A stretch of 64,000 bases of DNA, from the NCBI GenBank assembly GCA_041391385.1, contig JAWKOD010000002.1, positions 186,001 through 250,000 on the forward strand, in the 5' to 3' direction. This stretch comes from CANIGN01 sp041391385. Its GTDB lineage: Bacteria; Bdellovibrionota; UBA2428. The position numbers and the translations under genes were made by a program. Position 1 is the stretch's first letter; each line of letters begins with the position of its first letter. Below are positions 54,569 through 61,659 of the stretch, in pieces. The notes beneath the pieces were generated by a model. The model was not told where the DNA came from, did not search any database, and saw only the letters and a list, made by a program, of their open reading frames with translations.

Positions 54569-55141
54569 ATGGTAGCCTTGTTTGCGTCTGTTTTTATGGG
54601 GATCATTTTCGGTGTAAGTCTCCTTCTCTTGATGGGGATTTATAATGGTCTACAGAGTATTAAAAAACAAGTGAAACGTAATTGGGAAAGCGTTGAGCTT
54701 TTCTTGAAGCGTAGGGAGGAAGAACTTCCTCGTTTAGTTGAGCTTTTAGTTAAAATTGCACCGCAAGAGAAAGCCGTGCTTGCAAAAGTGAGTGAGCTAA
54801 GAGAGAGATTTTCAAATGCAAATTCGCTTGCAGATAAAATTCTTATTTCAAATGAAATGACCAACATCCTTGCAAGTTTATTTTTAATTGCAGAGGCCTA
54901 TCCTGAGCTACAGAGAAGTGGTGAATTTAAAATGCTTCAGTCTAGAATTTTAGAAATTGAGAAACAGATATGCGCTCGACAAGAGCATTTTAATACGACA
55001 ATTAAGGTTTATAATCATAGAAGCTCTCAGTTTCCTGATATGTTTTTTGCGCAGACAATGGGCTTTCACACGCTCGAGTTTTTAAAGACATATGAGGACG
55101 GCGTTGAAGAGTCTAATTATGACTTTAGAGCGGCTGCCTAG
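54569..55141 (+). CDS. LemA-family membrane protein
   Basis: The 190-residue protein has one N-terminal transmembrane helix (VALFASVFMGIIFGVSLLLLMGIYNGL). The LemA helical-bundle pattern follows: QVKRNWESVELFLKRREEELPRLVELLVKIAPQEKAVLAKV ... EAYPELQ ... YNHRSSQFPDMFFAQTMGF. ATG 54569 is preferred over an upstream TTG because it places the helix directly at the N-terminus. It may be a small envelope scaffold; function is not established. Confidence 0.85.
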   Translation: MVALFASVFMGIIFGVSLLLLMGIYNGLQSIKKQVKRNWESVELFLKRREEELPRLVELLVKIAPQEKAVLAKVSELRERFSNANSLADKILISNEMTNILASLFLIAEAYPELQRSGEFKMLQSRILEIEKQICARQEHFNTTIKVYNHRSSQFPDMFFAQTMGFHTLEFLKTYEDGVEESNYDFRAAA

Positions 55142-55148
55142 GTAGTCG

Positions 55149-56522
55149 CTACTTCATTTTGTCTAAGTCAAGTTCAGAGATAATTTTTACGCCCAAATCT
55201 TTTGCTTTATCAGCTTTTGATCCAGCATTTTCTCCAGCTAAAAGATAGTCTGTCTTTTTGCTAACGGAGTCAGTTACTTTTGCTCCCATGTTTTGAAGTT
55301 TTTTCTTCATCGCAGAGCGGTCAATACTCAAGGTTCCAGTTATGACAACAGTTTTTTCGTTGAGGGGGCCGGAGCTAGTTACTTTTTTAATCTTCTCAGT
55401 AAAAGCGATGAGCTTGTGCGCCTTTAGGCGAGCGAGTTCGTTTTTAGCAAAAGAACTTTGAAAGAATTGAGAAACTGATTTGGCTATTTCTGGGCCAATT
55501 CCATCGATGGCCACAAGGTCTTCTTCGCTATACTCCGAGAGTTTTTCTAAAGAGCCTGAAGCAATTAAGAGTTCTTCGGCAATTTTTTCTCCGACATGAT
55601 CAATTCCAAAACCGTACAAAAGCCTAGCGGCACTTTGATTTTTTGAATCTTCTATGGCGTTTAGCATTTTGCTAACAGACTTTTCTCCAAGCCCTTCAAG
55701 GTTTTCTAAGGTTTCTTTTTTGTCTTTTAGGGAGTAAAAATCTGCAGGGCTTTTGAGCCAATTTCTTTCATAAAAATCTTCTATCCACTCATCACCGAGT
55801 CCAACGATGTCCATTGCTCCACGAGAAGCAAAGTGTCTAAGTCTTTCAGTTGCTTGAGCGGGGCAAAGTTTGTTGGGGCATTTGTGCTGGCTTTTGGTGC
55901 TTATTATAGGTGTTGAGCAGACGGGACATTTTTCAGGCATTTCAAAAGCCTTGGAGCCCTTGGGGCGTTCTTCAGTAAGGACACTTACAATTTCAGGGAT
56001 AACATCTCCTGCACGTCTGACCCACACGGTGTCGCCACTTCGCACATCTTTGTTTCTTATTTGTTCAAGGTTGTGAAGTGTTGCACGTTGTACAATGACT
56101 CCACCTACATTGACGGGCTTAAGGTGGGCAACAGGTGTAAGAGCACCCGTTCTGCCAACTTGGATCTCAATTTTTTCTACTTGAGTGATGACTTCTATCG
56201 CAGGCAACTTGTAGGCAACGGCCCAACGGGGTGAGTTTGAAACAAAGCCTAAATCTTTTTGTATTTTTTTTGAGTTCACTTTAAAAACGAGTCCATCAAA
56301 CTCATATGGGCGCACAGCTTTTTTTCGAAACTCTTCGTATTGCTGGATGTAAGCGGAAACTTTATCAAAACTTTTAAAGAGTTTTCGATGCGGGTTTGTT
56401 TTGAATCCCCATTTGTCGAGACTTTCGAGACTTTGCTCTTGATCTTCTTCGCTGTTGGCAACTTGATAGGCTATGAATCGCAAGGGTCGTTTAGCGGTAA
56501 TCTTTGAATCGAGTAGTCTCAC
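55149..56522 (-). CDS. ligA: NAD-dependent DNA ligase LigA, C-terminal part after a frameshift
   Basis: This frame holds the rest of the adenylation domain and the OB domain (VGRTGALTPVAHLKPVNVGG), the four-Cys zinc finger (CPVCSTPII...HKCPNKLCPAQ), the HhH domain (LYGFGIDHVGEKIAEELL) and the BRCT domain (KTVVITGTLSIDRSAMKKKL). In frame with it, KIFANPRNASAGAVRLLDSK continues from the N-terminal frame. A single lost base in the A5/T5 run at 56560-56564 separates the two. LigA is essential in bacteria, so an intact gene is expected. Confidence 0.93.
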   Translation of the reverse strand: MRLLDSKITAKRPLRFIAYQVANSEEDQEQSLESLDKWGFKTNPHRKLFKSFDKVSAYIQQYEEFRKKAVRPYEFDGLVFKVNSKKIQKDLGFVSNSPRWAVAYKLPAIEVITQVEKIEIQVGRTGALTPVAHLKPVNVGGVIVQRATLHNLEQIRNKDVRSGDTVWVRRAGDVIPEIVSVLTEERPKGSKAFEMPEKCPVCSTPIISTKSQHKCPNKLCPAQATERLRHFASRGAMDIVGLGDEWIEDFYERNWLKSPADFYSLKDKKETLENLEGLGEKSVSKMLNAIEDSKNQSAARLLYGFGIDHVGEKIAEELLIASGSLEKLSEYSEEDLVAIDGIGPEIAKSVSQFFQSSFAKNELARLKAHKLIAFTEKIKKVTSSGPLNEKTVVITGTLSIDRSAMKKKLQNMGAKVTDSVSKKTDYLLAGENAGSKADKAKDLGVKIISELDLDKMK

Positions 56523-57172
56523 GGCACCTGCTGAGGCATTGCGAGGGTTTGCAAAAATCTTTTTCCTTCGAGGCGTAGTTTTTCGTTTAGTTTTTCGAAA
56601 GCATTAAGCTCCATGTAGACCTCTCCTCGCACTTCGAGCTCGTTTGGGAATTTGCCCTGAAGTTTTAAGGGGATATCTCTTATGGTTTTTAAGTTTTCTG
56701 TGACATCTTCTCCCGTGACCCCGTCACCACGGGTTGTGCCGAGAGTAAAGTTTCCTTTCGAATAGTGCAGAGATATGGCGAGGCCATCCATTTTTTCTTC
56801 ACATAGGATAGGGAAGGGGATTTCTGTCTGATCTAAATGTCGCGCTGCTTTTTTAAAATAGGCGACTAAGTCTTCTGCGGAGAAGACATTTGCCAAAGAA
56901 AGCATGGGAATTTTGTGGGTAACTTTTTTGAATTGGGCTCTCGGTGCCGCGCCTACTCTGAGTGTGGGGCTATCGCTAGGCACAAGGGAGGGGTGTTCTT
57001 CTTCAAGGGCGCGAAGTTCATTAAGTGCGTCATCATAAGCGCTATCTGGAACCACGGGGGCATCTTTGTCGTAGTAGGCGTCTGCCCATTTCTTGATTTT
57101 TAGGCTCAACTCACGCATTCGTTCTGAGATTGCGCTTTTGTGGGAGTTCTTCTCTTTAGACATTGTAGACAT
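56519..57172 (-). CDS. ligA: NAD-dependent DNA ligase LigA, N-terminal part
   Basis: The 217-residue frame carries domain Ia (Y-rich NMN-binding start, IKKWADAYYDKDAPVVPDSAYDDAL) and the adenylation active site CEEKMDGLAISL with its Lys. It then runs out of frame at GKR-FLQTLAMPQQVP-stop, where family members read GKKIFANPRNASAGA. One base added to the A5 run (56560-56564 region) restores the frame. It is divergent from ftsE with only about 30 bp between starts. Confidence 0.93.
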   Translation of the reverse strand: MSTMSKEKNSHKSAISERMRELSLKIKKWADAYYDKDAPVVPDSAYDDALNELRALEEEHPSLVPSDSPTLRVGAAPRAQFKKVTHKIPMLSLANVFSAEDLVAYFKKAARHLDQTEIPFPILCEEKMDGLAISLHYSKGNFTLGTTRGDGVTGEDVTENLKTIRDIPLKLQGKFPNELEVRGEVYMELNAFEKLNEKLRLEGKRFLQTLAMPQQVP

Positions 57173-57204
57173 AAGTAGATGCTGGCCATATCCTAGTGAA
57201 TAGG

Positions 57205-57951
57205 ATGTCTGCTAGCAATGTTTCCAACAGCCCGTATGTGATTGAATTAAAGGATGTTGAAAAAGCTTTTCATGACACGGGAGCCAAGACTCTTTCTGGA
57301 ATTCATCTCAAGGTAAATCCAGGTGAATTTGTCTTTTTAACGGGAGCCTCAGGGTCAGGAAAAACCACACTTCTAAGAATGATTATGGGGTTAGCTCGGC
57401 CCACTAAGGGTGAAGTTTTTGTGCTTGGCAAGCCACTTAATAAAATGGGTGACTCTGCGCGAAGAAAATTACGGCGCAATTTGGGGATTATTCTTCAAGA
57501 CCATCGACTTATGCTTTCGCTCAATGTGCGGCAAAATATAGAACTTCCACTTATTTGGAAGGGACTTTCGAGTGATGCTCGCAAAAAGAGAATAGAAGAA
57601 ATTGTTCGCATTATGGATTTAACACATATCGTGAATTCTTCGGTGCCAACTCTCAGTGGTGGAGAAAAGCAACGCGTGGCAATTGCTAGAGCGCTTGTGG
57701 GTGCACCAAAGTTGATTTTAGCCGATGAGCCCACAGGGAATTTAGATCCACCTACAAGTCGTCAACTCGTAAGAATGCTTCGAGAGCTACGTGCTCGAGG
57801 GTCAACAGTATTATTTGCAACTCACGATATGAGCTTGGTGAGGGACTTTGGAGGGCGAGTACTGGAGCTCGTTTCTGGGCGCTTACCTGCAGACTCCATG
57901 CCTGCAAATGATCAACGTTTTAAAGTTCCAGAGTTTTGGAGTCAGCCGTGA
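57205..57951 (+). CDS. ftsE: Cell-division ABC transporter ATPase FtsE
   Basis: The 248-residue ATPase has Walker A TGASGSGKTTLLR, signature LSGGEKQRVAIARAL, Walker B LILADEPTGNLDP and the FtsE-typical length. With FtsX it regulates peptidoglycan hydrolysis at the division site. The start at ATG 57205 is preferred over GTG 57196. Its stop overlaps ftsX by 4 bp (GTGA). Confidence 0.95.
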   Translation: MSASNVSNSPYVIELKDVEKAFHDTGAKTLSGIHLKVNPGEFVFLTGASGSGKTTLLRMIMGLARPTKGEVFVLGKPLNKMGDSARRKLRRNLGIILQDHRLMLSLNVRQNIELPLIWKGLSSDARKKRIEEIVRIMDLTHIVNSSVPTLSGGEKQRVAIARALVGAPKLILADEPTGNLDPPTSRQLVRMLRELRARGSTVLFATHDMSLVRDFGGRVLELVSGRLPADSMPANDQRFKVPEFWSQP

Positions 57952-58841
57952 CTATGATTTTAAGAGTTGTATGGAACCATTTTAGAAGTCGTCCGTTTTC
58001 AAATTTTCTTACCCTTGTCGCCATTGCTTTTTGTTTGGGGTTATTGGGGGGTTTTTGGGCGCTTTCAGATAATTTAAAATTGCTTCACGCTTCTAAAGGT
58101 GCGGCCGAAGGTGAAATGAGTGTTTTTGTGGATTCTTCTTTACCTCAGGAAAAAGCTGATGCTATTGAAAAATCTCTTCGCTCTTTTCCATGGGTAGGAG
58201 AACTCACTCTGGTGGCTTCTTCTGATTCTATTAAGATTTTAAAAGATCGATTTGGAGAATCTCTTACGAGTAACTTGGGTGATAAAAGTTTGCCCACAAC
58301 ATGGCGAGTGAAAATGAAAAACTCTGTTACGGATAAAGAGTTACAGTCTTCTATTGATAGCATTCGTAATTGGGAAGGTGTTATTGATATTGATCTAGGT
58401 GGAGATCTTTGGAGCGGCGATATGAGCAAAGGTACCGCTGGAACTTTGAGTAGCTGGTCGAATCTTTTGTTTCTTGTTGTTTTTGTAGTTGTTATTTTAT
58501 TAGTGAGTCACATCACACGTATTGCGTTTGAAGCTTCAAGAGATGATGTCGAAACTTTGACTCTTATGGGAGCTTCGAAGAGATGGATTTTTGCACCATT
58601 ATTGGTTGAGAGCTGCATTATGGGCCTTGTCGGCTCGCTTATGGGGCTTTTTATCACAGTGCTCTTTTTGAAATACGGATTACCTCCCCTTTCCGAAGTT
58701 CTTTTTGATAAAATAACTCCAATACAGGAATTATCGTGGAACGCGTTGTGGAAAATTTTAAGCTTAGGGGTTTTTGCTTCGGTCGTAGGAGCCTTTTTAA
58801 CTTGGCCACTTGTCGCCTCTTCGGGACCACGTTCTTCTTAG
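57948..58841 (+). CDS. ftsX: Cell-division permease FtsX
   Basis: This is a four-transmembrane-helix permease with an extracellular loop (about residues 55-165) that recruits the amidase activator. The FtsX pattern is clear: RPFSNFLTLVAIAFCLGLLGGFW, the TM pairs after residue 170, and the 'EASRDDVETLTLMGASKRWI' cytoplasmic loop. The GTG start overlaps the ftsE stop. Its 3' end overlaps the EnvC-like gene. Confidence 0.93.
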   Translation: MTMILRVVWNHFRSRPFSNFLTLVAIAFCLGLLGGFWALSDNLKLLHASKGAAEGEMSVFVDSSLPQEKADAIEKSLRSFPWVGELTLVASSDSIKILKDRFGESLTSNLGDKSLPTTWRVKMKNSVTDKELQSSIDSIRNWEGVIDIDLGGDLWSGDMSKGTAGTLSSWSNLLFLVVFVVVILLVSHITRIAFEASRDDVETLTLMGASKRWIFAPLLVESCIMGLVGSLMGLFITVLFLKYGLPPLSEVLFDKITPIQELSWNALWKILSLGVFASVVGAFLTWPLVASSGPRSS

Positions 58842-59647
58842 TTGGAGCTACTTTTTATGCGCAAGCAGCTGTTGATCCTTCAACTCATATTGATTCTCCT
58901 AGCTACATAACGCACTTAGCAGATTTAAGCGGAGAGCTTCAGTCTGAAATTTTAAGCACTCAAAAAGAAATAGATAGTCTCTTAATGAAATTAGCGCGTG
59001 TTGAGTTGGCGCCAGAAAAAAGCCCAGACAGATTAATATCTGCAGATAATTCTAAAATAAGAAAAAAATTAAAAGACTTTCTAAGTTCCGCTATAAAAAT
59101 GAAAGCCAAGCAGCTTGAGCATCTTAAAAAGCAGAAAACTTATCTCACAAGTGATTATACAATTGCACAATCTTTGTTGCCCCTAGAGAGTTTGGGAAAA
59201 AAACCTGTTGCAGGAACATTCAAATGTAATTTTTTTCCATTAAAGATGGAAGACCAAAACAATACCTTTGAAAAGCTTTACTCCTACGGAGATTATATCA
59301 ATCCAAGTCTTGGAAAAAGCTCCGCAAAAACCCAAGGTGTTTGGTGGGGGAATACATTTGGTACTCTTGTGCGTTCCTGTGCATCAGGCGAAATAGTTTT
59401 CTCTGAGTATGTAGAGGGACGTGGATATGTAGTTGGCATAAAACATAACTCAAGAGACCTTACGCTTTATGGAAATCTTGACGTATCTTCTCTAAAGTCA
59501 CTTAAGACAGGCATGAAAGTGCCAGAGGGGGCGCCTCTTGGATTTGCTCTAGAGCGTTTTTATTTTGAAGCCAGAAGAGGCACTGAGTCTGTAAATCCTG
59601 AAGATCTTATTGGTCAAGATTCTGACGTAAAGCTCGGTTCTAATTAG
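58802..59647 (+). CDS. EnvC-like factor with degenerate LytM (M23) domain
   Basis: A TTG start at 58802 (AGGAG about 10 bases upstream) gives a signal peptide (LFGTTFFLVGATFYAQA). A coiled coil follows (about residues 40-130), then an M23-like domain (VWWGNTFGTLVRSCASGEIVF ... LTLYGNL ... TESVNPEDLI). The zinc ligands are missing: no HxxxD, and LYGHxx has become LYGNL. The domain is therefore catalytically dead, as in EnvC, which activates cell-wall amidases. The position after ftsEX strongly supports this. The upstream GTG 58736 lies inside ftsX. Confidence 0.85.
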   Translation: MATCRLFGTTFFLVGATFYAQAAVDPSTHIDSPSYITHLADLSGELQSEILSTQKEIDSLLMKLARVELAPEKSPDRLISADNSKIRKKLKDFLSSAIKMKAKQLEHLKKQKTYLTSDYTIAQSLLPLESLGKKPVAGTFKCNFFPLKMEDQNNTFEKLYSYGDYINPSLGKSSAKTQGVWWGNTFGTLVRSCASGEIVFSEYVEGRGYVVGIKHNSRDLTLYGNLDVSSLKSLKTGMKVPEGAPLGFALERFYFEARRGTESVNPEDLIGQDSDVKLGSN

Positions 59648-59663
59648 CAGTTAAACTATAAAA

Positions 59664-61001
59664 ATGAATTTTGCATCGAAGGGTTTGGCTGGTTTTTTGG
59701 TATGTGTTTGTTGCTCTCAGCTTCTTGCGAAAGAAGCTGAAAAGAAAGACATGGCACCTTACAGAGAGCTCGAAATTTTTGCTCGAGTGCTTCATTACAT
59801 CGATGAAAACTATGTAGACCAAGTAGACTCCAAGGAACTTATTACAGGCGCGGTGAAGGGAATGCTGCATACACTTGATCCACATTCAGCATATATGCCT
59901 CCTCGAATGTATAAGGATTTTCGTGAAGATACCTCGGGCCAGTTTGGTGGCGTGGGCATTGAGTTAGGTTATCAGGATAAAGTGTTAACAGTTATTGCTC
60001 CTATCGAGGATAGCCCCGCTTTTAAGGCGGGAGTCTTGGCGGGAGATAAAATTGTTAAAATAAATGGCAAGATTACACGACAAATGTCTATTCCTGATGC
60101 GGCTGTTGTTCTTAAGGGAAAGCCTGGTTCAAATGTAGTACTCACGATTAAAAGAGATTCCAATCCCAATTTTATTGATATTAAAGTGAAGCGCTCTGTT
60201 ATTAAGATCTCAACGGTAAAAAGTACTCTTTTTCATGATGATACGGGTTACATAAGAATTAACTCTTTTGGCGAACTCACTGCGAAAGATGTGGCTAAAG
60301 CTATAGATAAACTTCAGGAGAAAAAAACCATACACGGACTTGTTCTGGATTTAAGGGGTAACCCTGGTGGACTTTTAGATCAAGGAATTCGAGTTGCAAA
60401 TTTATTTATCGATGAGGGGCCCATTGTTTATACAATTTCTAGAGATAAAAGCAAAAAGGAAGTTGAGAGTGCTTTACGTGGAAGACGTCTTACAAAACTC
60501 CCACTAGTTGTTTTGGTTGATGGTAGCTCTGCCTCGGCAAGTGAAATTGTAGCAGGTGCTCTGCAGGATTATGGGCGTGGAATTATTGCAGGACAAAGAA
60601 CTTTTGGTAAAGGCTCTGTTCAGTCAGTCATCCCGTTGAGTAACGATGCAGGATTAAAACTTACTGTTGCGCGCTATTACACGCCCTCTGGTCGATCTAT
60701 TCAGGCAAAAGGGATCGAGCCTGATGTGCCTTTGGATTATGTTGATGAGAAAACTTTAAAAGCAATACGTGAACAAAACAAAACTATTCGTGAGAAAGAT
60801 CTTGAAGGACATTTTGAAAATGAAGCTGAGAGTAGTAAATCAGCTCCACCTGTCATAAGTGCGCAAACGAGAATCGCTGCTGGTTTAGAAAATGATTATA
60901 TGTTTTTACAAGCACGTGGCATTTTAAAAACAATGTCTATTGTTCGAGACGGCAAGCAAAAAGTGCCTGAATTTAAGCTTCAAGAAGAAAAAGCGAAGTA
61001 G
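59664..61001 (+). CDS. ctpA: Carboxyl-terminal processing protease (S41), CtpA-type
   Basis: The 445-residue exported protease has a signal peptide, an N-terminal helical part (ARVLHYIDENYVDQVDSKELITGAVKGMLHTLDPHSAYMPP), a PDZ domain (GGVGIELGYQDKVLTVIAPIEDSPAFKAGVLAGDKIVKING) and the S41 core with catalytic Ser in GSSASASEIVAGALQDYG and Lys in TFGKGSVQ. It probably trims envelope or cell-wall enzymes. Co-transcribed with the division genes upstream. Confidence 0.95.
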   Translation: MNFASKGLAGFLVCVCCSQLLAKEAEKKDMAPYRELEIFARVLHYIDENYVDQVDSKELITGAVKGMLHTLDPHSAYMPPRMYKDFREDTSGQFGGVGIELGYQDKVLTVIAPIEDSPAFKAGVLAGDKIVKINGKITRQMSIPDAAVVLKGKPGSNVVLTIKRDSNPNFIDIKVKRSVIKISTVKSTLFHDDTGYIRINSFGELTAKDVAKAIDKLQEKKTIHGLVLDLRGNPGGLLDQGIRVANLFIDEGPIVYTISRDKSKKEVESALRGRRLTKLPLVVLVDGSSASASEIVAGALQDYGRGIIAGQRTFGKGSVQSVIPLSNDAGLKLTVARYYTPSGRSIQAKGIEPDVPLDYVDEKTLKAIREQNKTIREKDLEGHFENEAESSKSAPPVISAQTRIAAGLENDYMFLQARGILKTMSIVRDGKQKVPEFKLQEEKAK

Positions 61002-61011
61002 ATGAAGTTAT

Positions 61012-61473
61012 ATGGCAAGTGTTTTTCTTTTTAAAGCACAGAACTCGGTATCTTTTCCTGTTGTTTGTTTTGCTTTTACCTTAGGCGCCTATCATCTTGC
61101 ATTGACTATGGGATTAAAGCATCCGGAGTTTATGCTTTATGCGGGTTCTGCATTCAGCTTACTCAGCTTTTTAAATTATTATTTCTTTGAGTTTTATGTA
61201 ACTTACTCGGGAATAACCTTTTGCTCATACAAAACACTTTTTTCAAGAAAATATATAAAGATTCTAGATGTAGGAGCCTATAGCTTTGAGAGAAAGCGAA
61301 GTGGAGGCAAGGTTGTTGAGGTTAATGCAGAGATATACGACAAAAATAGAGTACTTTTTTCTTCATTTGTTGTGGGCAAGCAAGACACTGAGTTTGTTGA
61401 AGTTATGCAGAAGTTGCAGATACCTCTTTTGGATGCCCCAATTCTTAAAAAGCGCGAAAGTTCCCCCTACTAA
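61012..61473 (+). CDS. Membrane protein with PH-like tail, unknown function
   Basis: The 153-residue protein has two transmembrane helices (VVCFAFTLGAYHLALTMG and LYAGSAFSLLSFLNYYFF). A soluble beta-rich C-terminus follows, reminiscent of bacterial PH domains (YSGITFCSYKTLFSRKYIKILDVGAYSF). It lies 10 bp after ctpA and is likely the last gene of the division operon. The family is unknown. Confidence 0.65.
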   Translation: MASVFLFKAQNSVSFPVVCFAFTLGAYHLALTMGLKHPEFMLYAGSAFSLLSFLNYYFFEFYVTYSGITFCSYKTLFSRKYIKILDVGAYSFERKRSGGKVVEVNAEIYDKNRVLFSSFVVGKQDTEFVEVMQKLQIPLLDAPILKKRESSPY

Positions 61474-61659
61474 TTCTTTTTTCCTAACGTTTTTTCTGTA
61501 TTACTTAGAGATCCAAGTACCGTTAAACTTCTGTTATTAAAGGTTATTTTTTTATTGGGCCTTGGATTGCCCTAACATATTTCACTCCGCTAACGGGTGC
61601 ATTTCTTTGGACAATTAAAGTAATCTTGGGCTATAACGCGTTGTGTCTTTGGGTGCTTG

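Noticed and set aside
56519..56570. Programmed -1 frameshift in ligA
   Set aside because: The A5 run (GGA AAA AGA) does not form a classical X XXY YYZ slip site and no stimulatory stem was seen; a missing base in a homopolymer is the simpler explanation.
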